64,000 nt of DNA from contig NZ_CADIJX010000002.1 in assembly GCF_902859625.1 (NCBI RefSeq), positions 310,001 through 374,000 of the forward strand. The letters run 5' to 3'. A model generated the notes under the pieces. The model saw only the letters and a program-made list of their open reading frames with translations. It made no database searches and had not been told where the DNA came from. Position numbers and translations under genes: made by a program. Positions 57,362 through 64,000 of the stretch are shown in pieces (the first letter of the stretch is position 1; the number at the start of each line of letters is the position of its first letter). Source of the DNA: Achromobacter pestifer. Its GTDB lineage: Bacteria > Pseudomonadota > Gammaproteobacteria > Burkholderiales > Burkholderiaceae_B.

Positions 57362-58245
57362 TTGGCGGCTCCTGCCACGGTGTCGGATTGCGGGTCGCTG
57401 GCTCGCGCTTGTCGCGCCTTTTGCAGCTCTTCGGTCTTGATGCGGATCTGCCAGTAGTACATGGCGCGCGCGACCGCGTAGTCATAGCCGGCCTTGCCAT
57501 CCAGAAAGCCCAGGCGAAAGACGTAGGAGTGCAGGAACGAGATTGGCGCCTTGAAAGGCATGGCCTGGAAGATGCGCTTGAGCAACGCGCGCGCGCCGAC
57601 GTTGGCTTCACGCGGGTCGTTCATCAACCCTTTGGTGCGCAGGTTGGCTTCCCAGTCCGAATAGCGGTTGTGCTTGTCGAAATAGTGGAACAGCGAATCG
57701 TGATCGTTGTGCACCATGCGTTGGCGCAGTGCAAAGGTCTCGCCCTGGACTTGCGGCTGATAGTGGCCTTCCACTTCCCACATATGGGCCACGTCCAGGT
57801 CGTCGTAGTCCAGGAAGCGCGACTGATCGCGCGCCAGCAGCGCCAACTTATAGACGCGGTGACCGTGTTCCAGCTTCTTGCCGCAGAACACGTAGTCGAA
57901 CGGCACGAAGGCGCCGCCCGCGCCAGTGGCGAAGCGTGGCAGCACCTCACGGATCTCGGCGGCCAGCGCGGGCGTCATTTCCTCATCCGCGTCCACGTAC
58001 AGCACCACCGGATGCGAGAACGGCAGTTGTTCCAGGCACCATTGCTTTTTCTTGGGGTACTTGCCGTTCCACTGGAAATTCGAGACGCGGGCGCCCAGGG
58101 CCGTTGCCATCGCGCACGTGGCGTCGGTGCTGTTGGAGTCCACCACGAATACTTCGTCGAACTCCACAAGGGCCTTCAGGCACTTGGCGATATTGCGTTC
58201 CTCGTTTTTCGTCATGACCACCACGGAAACCGGTATCTTCTGCAT
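57358..58245 (-). CDS. GT2 family glycosyltransferase (WaaE-like)
   Basis: A 295-residue inverting GT-A transferase. SVVVMTKNEERNIAKCLKAL at about 7-26 and the DXD motif in VVLYVDADEEM are clear. The later FVPFDYVFCGKKLEHG and HNDHDSLFHYFDKHNRYSDW match WaaE/KdtX-type enzymes. AGGAC precedes the ATG. It sits between wcaF and a GT4 gene in the operon. Acceptor and donor are unknown. Confidence 0.9.
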   Translation of the reverse strand: MQKIPVSVVVMTKNEERNIAKCLKALVEFDEVFVVDSNSTDATCAMATALGARVSNFQWNGKYPKKKQWCLEQLPFSHPVVLYVDADEEMTPALAAEIREVLPRFATGAGGAFVPFDYVFCGKKLEHGHRVYKLALLARDQSRFLDYDDLDVAHMWEVEGHYQPQVQGETFALRQRMVHNDHDSLFHYFDKHNRYSDWEANLRTKGLMNDPREANVGARALLKRIFQAMPFKAPISFLHSYVFRLGFLDGKAGYDYAVARAMYYWQIRIKTEELQKARQARASDPQSDTVAGAAK

Positions 58246-58258
58246 GATGCTGTCCTGT

Positions 58259-59386
58259 TCAAAGCGTGCCGCGTTGCATCAGCGGCTGGAATAACGCGAT
58301 GACGTTGCGGCAATGCCGCTCTAGAGAAAAGGCGTCGGCGCGCTCGGGGCCCTGGGCGGCCAGTTGTTCGCGGATGCTGCCGTCGTAGGCCAGGCGGCGC
58401 ACGGCATCGGCCAGCGCCGCGGCGTCGCCCACGGGCACTAGCAGCCCGTAGCGGCCCGCATCCAGAATCTCTGCCGGGCCGTGAGGACAGTCGGTGGAAA
58501 TCACCGGCACGCCCAGGCACAGTGCTTCGACCAGCACATTGCCAAAGCTCTCGCGGATGGAAGTCAGCACGAAGGCGCCCGCACCCGCGATCACGGGGAA
58601 GGGGTTGTCGATGTGGCCGGCCAGGGTGACGGACGTGCGCGAGGCGCGCTCATCGATGCGCTTTTGCAGCGCCGCGTGCTCGGAGCCTTCGCCCAGGATG
58701 GTGAAGGCGATGCCCGGGTCGTCCAGCAGCGCGGCCGCGTCGACAAGCGTGGCATAGTCCTTCACCGCTTCCAGCCGGCCGACGGCCACCACGTGGTAGG
58801 GCGCGTTGCCGTCGTTGTCCTGGCGCCGGGCGCCTTGTCTGCGCACGTTGTCCAGCGGCACGCCGTTGTAGATGGTGTGCACCTTGCCGCGCAGCGGCGG
58901 AAACATGCTGACCAGGTCTTCCTTCACGCCGCGCGATACGCCCACCACGGCATCATGGCGGCGATAGGTCTGGCTGACCAACCAGAACTTCAGACGCCGC
59001 ATTCGTGACGCGCCGTAATGGATGGCGGGGCTGCTGTGTTCAAACGCGACGGTCCTGAAGGTGCCGCCCAAGATCTTCTTGGCCAGCACGACCAGCATGT
59101 TGCACAACAAACCGTGCGAGCACACGATGGCGGGCTTGTCGCGCCGGATCTGGGCCAACAGGCGCAGGAAGGCCAGCGGCAGCATCAGCCTGAGCCGAGT
59201 GGGGGATTCGATGACGGGCAGCGCACGGGTGACCTTGGGGTTGCCGACCGGGTATTCGCGATTGCGCGAACGCAGCAGGAACAGGGCCGAATCGATACCC
59301 CGTTCCGGCAAGGCGTCCACGATGAAGGCAACGCATCTTCCGACGCCGCCGTGCAAGTCTGGCGCGACGAACAAGACATCAGGCAT
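58259..59386 (-). CDS. GT4 family glycosyltransferase
   Basis: A 375-residue GT-B retaining transferase. The N-terminal acceptor region opens MPDVLFVAPDLHGGVGRCV. The donor domain shows VAVGRLEAVKDYATLVDAAA, LGEGSEHAALQKRI and SIRESFGNVLVEALCLGVPV, where the EX7E-like glutamates bind the nucleotide sugar. The start at 59386 overlaps the upstream polymerase gene by eight bases. Confidence 0.9.
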   Translation of the reverse strand: MPDVLFVAPDLHGGVGRCVAFIVDALPERGIDSALFLLRSRNREYPVGNPKVTRALPVIESPTRLRLMLPLAFLRLLAQIRRDKPAIVCSHGLLCNMLVVLAKKILGGTFRTVAFEHSSPAIHYGASRMRRLKFWLVSQTYRRHDAVVGVSRGVKEDLVSMFPPLRGKVHTIYNGVPLDNVRRQGARRQDNDGNAPYHVVAVGRLEAVKDYATLVDAAALLDDPGIAFTILGEGSEHAALQKRIDERASRTSVTLAGHIDNPFPVIAGAGAFVLTSIRESFGNVLVEALCLGVPVISTDCPHGPAEILDAGRYGLLVPVGDAAALADAVRRLAYDGSIREQLAAQGPERADAFSLERHCRNVIALFQPLMQRGTL

Positions 59387-60683
59387 GGGGGAGTACTCGC
59401 GGTGGCGTCCGGCGCACGGCGTCCGGACGATGGCTGGAGGGGGACGGCGCGGTCGAAGCGTCCGCTTGAGGCACGGGCATGGTCTGGGCATTGCGCATCA
59501 GCGACAGGCAATAGCACAGCAGGAATCCGGTGAACGCGGTCTTGGGCGCATAGGCCAGCCCGCCCGACAGCGAATCGATGAAGATATAGATGGGCGCGGT
59601 CGCCAGCAGGTATCGCCGGTGCATCTCCAGCCCGGGATGGTGATACCGCCTGAATAGCGTCAGCAGCAGAATCAGCAAAGGCGGCAGCATGATCATGATG
59701 GTGCCGACCACGCCGAACTTCATCAGATAGAAGGCCCAGGAATTGTGCGCAAAGGTGCTTAGCTCAAAGCCGTTCTCGCCCATCACCCAGCTGCGAAACC
59801 CCGCGCCCTTGCCGAACACAGGGCTTTCGGCAAAGAAATCCATCTGCCCTTGCATCTCCTGGATGCGGGCGCCATAGCTGGAGTCCTCATCCAGTTTCTC
59901 GACACTGAAGATGCGGTTGGTCAGGACGTCCAGATAGCCGATGCTGGCGAAGACCAGCACGCCGGCGACGGCCGCTGGCGCGAAGACCAGCACGGCGCGT
60001 CGACGGATCTCGGGGCCGGAACCCAGCAGCACCGCGATGATCACCGACACCGCCAGCTGCAAGTACTGGCTGCGGTTCAGCGAGAACACCAGCGCCAGCA
60101 GCATGTACACCGTCAAGGCATAGGCCTTGGGCCCGGACACGTTCAGCGTGCGGCGGAAGTACAGCAGCGACACCACCCCGAACGGAATGGCCCAGACGCC
60201 CAACCGCACGTTGCGCAACGGATTGGACACGCTGAAACCCTGCAATTGTTCCAGAAGCATCAGCGTGGCGACGGCCAGGCAAGCCGCAACGATGTACTTC
60301 TGCAGCACGGCGTAGGCGGCGGGACTGTCGATGTCCTTGTAGCAAAGAAACGGCGTGCACAAGAAATAGAACACGATGCGCAGGTCGCGCGCCACGTCGC
60401 CCGTTTCGATGCCGGGATGGTGCGCCGATACCAACAGCAGGTAGATCACCGACATCGCTTGCAGGCCCAGCAGCGCACCCAGCATGCCGCGTGGCAATGC
60501 ATAGGCGCTGGGTTCTGCCAGCCGCAGCGCCTTGACGATCAGCATGGCGACGAACAGCACGTCGAAAGGGGACAGCTTGAAGCTGCCCACCCCCAAGATG
60601 AAGCGGTCATCGTTCAGGGCCAGTGCGGTGAACGCAAACAGCCCCAGCAGATGCAGAGTGGAAAAACGGCGATGCGGGCTCAT
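59379..60683 (-). CDS. O-antigen ligase/polymerase-like membrane protein
   Basis: A polytopic inner-membrane protein of 434 residues with about ten to twelve hydrophobic helices and a periplasmic loop near 265-320 (SYGARIQEMQGQMDFFAESP, FGKGAGFRSW). This is the Wzy/WaaL layout. In this operon, with a flippase and no lipid A genes, a repeat-unit polymerase (Wzy) role is most likely. It overlaps the GT4 gene. Confidence 0.82.
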   Translation of the reverse strand: MSPHRRFSTLHLLGLFAFTALALNDDRFILGVGSFKLSPFDVLFVAMLIVKALRLAEPSAYALPRGMLGALLGLQAMSVIYLLLVSAHHPGIETGDVARDLRIVFYFLCTPFLCYKDIDSPAAYAVLQKYIVAACLAVATLMLLEQLQGFSVSNPLRNVRLGVWAIPFGVVSLLYFRRTLNVSGPKAYALTVYMLLALVFSLNRSQYLQLAVSVIIAVLLGSGPEIRRRAVLVFAPAAVAGVLVFASIGYLDVLTNRIFSVEKLDEDSSYGARIQEMQGQMDFFAESPVFGKGAGFRSWVMGENGFELSTFAHNSWAFYLMKFGVVGTIMIMLPPLLILLLTLFRRYHHPGLEMHRRYLLATAPIYIFIDSLSGGLAYAPKTAFTGFLLCYCLSLMRNAQTMPVPQADASTAPSPSSHRPDAVRRTPPRVLPHA

Positions 60684-60695
60684 GTCGGCGTTGTC

Positions 60696-61613
60696 CTAGT
60701 GCGCGGCCCAGTCGTCGCGCCCGAAGATCTTCGTGGTCAGCTTCTCGAACAGGTAGGACAGGTCTCCCTGGCGGGCATGGGCGGCCACTTTCGATGCGCG
60801 GCAGGACAGTTCAAACAGACGGCCCATCCCGGGTTCCGTGCGCCGGATGCGGGTGACGATCTGTTCGCGCTCTTCCAGCAGCACGTCCTGCATCAAGGCC
60901 GTCTTGGTCTCGTCGTGCGCCGTATACACCCCCAGCGCGTCCGGCACGATCAGGTTCTTGCCTTCACGCAGCAGGCGGCTCCACAGTTCCAGGTCCATGC
61001 AGTAGCGCATGCTCTCCTGTAGCAGGCCATATTTGCGCAGCAGGTCGCGGCGGAAGATGGCGGACTGGTTGGGAATGGATGCCTTCACCACCGTCAACGT
61101 GCCACGATTGACCGGTGTGTAGTGGATCTTGCGGAAGATATGGTTGTTGGCATCGGCGACGAACAGGTTGCCGCTGACAATCGGCGCACGGCCTCGGGCC
61201 GCCGCCGTGCCCAGCTTGCGCAGCGCACCGGGGAAGTACAGGTCGTCGGAGTTCTGCCAGCCCACGTAGTCGCCGGTGGCGCGCTCGAACCCCTTGTTGA
61301 TGGCATGGGATTGGCCGCGGTCTGGCGTGCTTTCCCAGTAAGTCAGGTAGCGTTCATACTTACGGATGATGTCCACGCTGCCGTCGGTGGAACCCCCATC
61401 GATGATGATGTATTCCAGCCGCGGATAGCCCTGGTTCAGCACGGACAAGATGGTGCGTTCCAGGAACTTGGCCTGGTTGAACGAGGGGGTCACGATGGTC
61501 ACCTTGGGCAACAGGCCTCCGGCGATCGGCGCGGGCGGGCGGAGCTCGCGGACGAAGTCGATGAGCTGACGTGAGTACTCGTTATGACGCTTGCGCATGT
61601 AAGACCTCAACAT
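60696..61613 (-). CDS. GT2 family glycosyltransferase
   Basis: A 305-residue transferase. The GT-A start is at about 37 (KVTIVTPSFNQAKFLERTIL), with IIIDGGSTDGSVDIIRKYE and GDYVGWQNSDDLYFPGAL, where the SDD supplies the metal-binding DXD-like site. Ribosome-binding evidence is weak, and an internal Met at residue 6 is an alternative start. It lies between the polymerase and flippase genes. Confidence 0.9.
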   Translation of the reverse strand: MLRSYMRKRHNEYSRQLIDFVRELRPPAPIAGGLLPKVTIVTPSFNQAKFLERTILSVLNQGYPRLEYIIIDGGSTDGSVDIIRKYERYLTYWESTPDRGQSHAINKGFERATGDYVGWQNSDDLYFPGALRKLGTAAARGRAPIVSGNLFVADANNHIFRKIHYTPVNRGTLTVVKASIPNQSAIFRRDLLRKYGLLQESMRYCMDLELWSRLLREGKNLIVPDALGVYTAHDETKTALMQDVLLEEREQIVTRIRRTEPGMGRLFELSCRASKVAAHARQGDLSYLFEKLTTKIFGRDDWAAH

Positions 61614-61620
61614 GTAGGTG

Positions 61621-62937
61621 TTATCGGGTGGCCGCTGGCAATGCGCCCGGGAAGTCGGGGCGGGATTGACGGATGGCGAGAGCCACGCCGGCCAGCGTGA
61701 TCGCCGCGTAGGCCATGCGGCCCCAAGCCGCGGCGTGTTCGCCCGCCGCGTGTACCAGTCCCGCCATGACGCATAGCATCGCCAGTCCGCCCAACCCGTT
61801 CAGGATGGCGACCGCGCGGGAATTCCCAAGTCCGAGCAGCGAAAAGTGCGCCGCGGCATTCAGGGACAGCAACCCCGACGCCACGATCAGCAAACGGAAG
61901 GTCGCAAGATGGCCGTTGGCCACGTTGTCGCCCAACAGCAGGTTCAGCAACGGATGGCTGACCGCCAGCACCGCCAGCGTGGCGCTGGCCGACAGCACCA
62001 GATTCCACAACATCATGCGGCGGATCTCGCGTTCTGCCGCGCCCGTGGAGGGCGGCGACACCGACAGTCGGCTGACGCGCGGCATGGCTTTCTGGAAGAT
62101 CGCCACCGCAGCGGTATGAATGATCTGCCCGACCTGGACGCCGACCGTATAGATTGCCAGCGCTGCGGGCCCCATCAGACTGCCCACCAGCACGCGGTCC
62201 ACCGATCCGAACGCCAGCGCGCTCAGGCTGTTCAGCCAGGACCAGCGAGAGAACTTGAAGGCGTCCATCATGGCGCTGCGATCGCGCACGGGGCGCACCA
62301 GCACCCGGCCATAGGCGCGGGAGAACACGCGCATCTTCACGGTGCCTGCGACCAGCAGTCCGACGGCTTGCGCCAGACCTGTCCAGGTGGGCGAGGCAGT
62401 CAGCCAGGCAGTGGCGCAGGCCAGCGCCATCGTGCCCGTGCGGCTGAAGACTTCGCACAACGCCGTGGCGCGAAAATCCTCGCGTCCTTTGAGGCAGCCC
62501 GAGAAGAGCTGGTCATATTGCTGCGTCAGATAGATGGCCAGCGCCGGCATGGCCAACAACGTCACCGCCACGCCGCCGAAGGTGGCGGCGGGCCAGCCCA
62601 GGCCCACGACAGCCCACAGCAGCACAGCGGCCAGCGTGACCACGCCCAGCGCGCAGCCAATCAGCGACATGCTGACGCCCGCCGCGCGGTAGGCGCCGCC
62701 GGGTTCGTGCATCCGCTCGGACACCAGCTTGGTCGCGGTGACGGCCGCGCCCAGGTTGGCGGCATTGCCGAATCCGGCCAGCGCGATGATCATCGAATAC
62801 TGGCCGAAGCCCACCGTGCCCAGTTGGCGGAACAGGATGGGCAAGGCGATCAGCGCCGCGACAGGGCCGATGCCATATTCCACCAGCCCCCAGAAAGAAG
62901 CATTGCCGGCGATGTGTTTCCTGACGAATCCAAGCAT
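61621..62937 (-). CDS. Wzx-type polysaccharide flippase
   Basis: A 438-residue MATE/PST-superfamily membrane protein with about twelve helices, the first being SFWGLVEYGIGPVAALIALP. It moves the undecaprenyl-linked repeat unit across the inner membrane. Typical segments include FGQYSMIIALAGFGNAANLG. It lies seven bases before the GT2 gene and follows fcl. Confidence 0.88.
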   Translation of the reverse strand: MLGFVRKHIAGNASFWGLVEYGIGPVAALIALPILFRQLGTVGFGQYSMIIALAGFGNAANLGAAVTATKLVSERMHEPGGAYRAAGVSMSLIGCALGVVTLAAVLLWAVVGLGWPAATFGGVAVTLLAMPALAIYLTQQYDQLFSGCLKGREDFRATALCEVFSRTGTMALACATAWLTASPTWTGLAQAVGLLVAGTVKMRVFSRAYGRVLVRPVRDRSAMMDAFKFSRWSWLNSLSALAFGSVDRVLVGSLMGPAALAIYTVGVQVGQIIHTAAVAIFQKAMPRVSRLSVSPPSTGAAEREIRRMMLWNLVLSASATLAVLAVSHPLLNLLLGDNVANGHLATFRLLIVASGLLSLNAAAHFSLLGLGNSRAVAILNGLGGLAMLCVMAGLVHAAGEHAAAWGRMAYAAITLAGVALAIRQSRPDFPGALPAATR

Positions 62938-62969
62938 CGGGTAGCCTGTGGTTCATGCTGGCGCGGCCT

Positions 62970-63932
62970 TCAGGCCACGGGCAGCGCCTGTTGGGTTTGG
63001 TCGGCGCGTTCACGCAGAAAGTGCCCATAGGCCAGCGTGATGCCGTCGGTCAGAGAGATCTCGGGCTGCCAGCCCAGCGCCTGCACGCGCGAGGAATCCA
63101 TGAGCTTGCGTGGCGTGCCGTCCGGCTTGCTGGTGTCGTGGACGATGCGCCCGCGGTAGCCCACCACGCGCGCGACCAGCGCTGCCAGGTCGGCGATGGC
63201 GATGTCCTTGCCCGCGCCGATGTTGTAGATGCCTTCGGCGTCGGGGTGCTCCATCAGCATCACGCAGGCTTGGGCCAGGTCGTCCACGTACAGGAACTCG
63301 CGCAACGGTGTGCCGGTGCCCCAGATGGTCACGCTTTCCTGGCCGGATTCCCGGCCCTCGTGGAACTTGCGGATCAGCGCCGGCAATACGTGGCTGCTAT
63401 GCAGGTCGTAGTTGTCGTGCGGACCATACAGGTTGGTGGGCATGGCGCAGATGAAACGCGCGCCGTGCTCGCGCTGATAGGCCTGGCACAACTTCAGCCC
63501 CGCGATCTTGGCGATGGCGTACGGTTCGTTGGAGGATTCCAGCGGGCCGGTTAGCAGGGCGTCTTCACGGATCGGTTGCGGCGCATCGCGGGGGTAGATG
63601 CAGGACGACCCCAGGAACAACAGCTTGCGTACGCCGGCCGCGTAAGCGGCGCGGATGACGTTGCACTGGATCATCAGGTTTTTGTACAGAAAGTCGACCG
63701 GATGATTCTGATTGGCCAGGATGCCGCCCACCTTGGCGGCCGCCAGGTACACCACGTCGACCGGCGTGGTCGAGAAGAAGCGATGTACCTGGTTCTGGTT
63801 TTCCAGGTCCAGCTCGGCCCGGCCACGGGTCAGCACGTGCGGATAGCCGCGGCGGTGCAGTTCGCGGGTGATCGCGGCGCCGACCATGCCGCGATGGCCG
63901 GCGACAAACACGCGTTGGTCCAGGTTCGTCAT
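62970..63932 (-). CDS. fcl: GDP-L-fucose synthase
   Basis: An epimerase-reductase of 320 residues that makes GDP-L-fucose from GDP-4-keto-6-deoxymannose with NADPH. The Rossmann motif [20 protein letters not shown] is at about 10-29, then [15 protein letters not shown]. The catalytic [10 protein letters not shown] (YxxxK) and [11 protein letters not shown] are also present. AAGGAG lies in the end of the upstream gene. It supplies the fucose donor for this operon. Confidence 0.94.
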   Translation of the reverse strand: MTNLDQRVFVAGHRGMVGAAITRELHRRGYPHVLTRGRAELDLENQNQVHRFFSTTPVDVVYLAAAKVGGILANQNHPVDFLYKNLMIQCNVIRAAYAAGVRKLLFLGSSCIYPRDAPQPIREDALLTGPLESSNEPYAIAKIAGLKLCQAYQREHGARFICAMPTNLYGPHDNYDLHSSHVLPALIRKFHEGRESGQESVTIWGTGTPLREFLYVDDLAQACVMLMEHPDAEGIYNIGAGKDIAIADLAALVARVVGYRGRIVHDTSKPDGTPRKLMDSSRVQALGWQPEISLTDGITLAYGHFLRERADQTQQALPVA

Positions 63933-63938
63933 GGCGGA

Positions 63939-64000
63939 CTACTCCTTGTAGGCGTAGATTTCGTAGCCGTTCTGTTCGACCAATGCGTCGCGGCGCGCAT
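63939..64000 (-). CDS. Probable GDP-mannose 4,6-dehydratase, C-terminal end only
   Basis: Only the last 20 codons are in the window, ending RRDALVEQNGYEIYAYKE and a TAG six bases before fcl. The pattern of a charged helix, then DAL, G-Y/F and Y-x-x-E resembles the C-terminus of Gmd proteins. Gmd immediately precedes fcl in GDP-fucose pathways. The rest lies beyond the window edge. Confidence 0.6.
   Translation of the reverse strand, partial: ARRDALVEQNGYEIYAYKE

Noticed and set aside
1-64000. Search for CRISPR arrays, complete insertion sequences and rRNA genes.
   Set aside because: No regularly spaced repeats, transposase-like proteins with terminal inverted repeats or rRNA-like segments were seen by inspection.

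Overview
The window is high-GC, gene-dense chromosomal DNA that looks like a betaproteobacterium of the Burkholderiales, most likely Alcaligenaceae (Achromobacter/Bordetella type). Reasons are the tilS-lysC-tRNA-Ser order, solitary Bug/TTT periplasmic binding-protein genes placed next to catabolic genes, a DUF3079 gene, and the general codon use. The assignment is by inspection only; no search was run.

Layout. 1-2528: end of tilS, lysC and tRNA-Ser(GCT). 2529-5399: a small decayed integrated element bounded by a 14-bp copy of the tRNA 3' end, carrying a frameshifted integrase remnant, a small phage-like ORF, an orphan LexA-type box and a PIN_8-domain gene. 5400-11551: small membrane ORFs, a GNAT protein, mnmH, DUF2199 and ankyrin proteins, a Tat/lipoprotein phosphoesterase, and two identical tRNA-Arg(ACG) genes flanking a DUF3079 gene. 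11750-16140: a divergent SDR/LysR pair, two tandem genes sharing an unrecognised domain (one fused to an HTH), a class III sirtuin and a cysteine dioxygenase-like gene.

16203-24817: an IclR-controlled acyl-CoA catabolic locus (FAD enzyme, Bug receptor, CaiB-type CoA-transferase, crotonase, GctAB/IpdAB-like pair, acyl-CoA synthetase). It is marked by matching TCCTA-N5-TAGGA operators. 24882-29366: an oxidative-stress-like module (AhpD-like, NmrA-like, OsmC/Ohr, LysR, cupin) beside an ECF41 sigma factor. An ECF41-type promoter precedes the LysR gene, and an identical composite promoter precedes both ahpD and the cupin gene. 29479-33780: a GntR/PdxA2/DtnK/KdgT operon, probably for D-threonate or a related C4 sugar acid. 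33847-37063: MarR, a Bug receptor and a sulfatase-superfamily hydrolase.

37105-51236: a large fatty-acid beta-oxidation locus on the minus strand (TetR, FadE, thiolase, FadB-like, FadL, FadN-like, thiolase, DUF4442 thioesterase-like, chalcone-isomerase-like, FadD). 51603-64000: a glycan locus with a beta-propeller sugar-transferase-like protein, two LuxR regulators with degenerate receivers, and a colanic-acid-like operon (WcaI, WcaF, glycosyltransferases, polymerase, flippase, Fcl and the end of a probable Gmd). This points to a GDP-L-fucose-containing exopolysaccharide.
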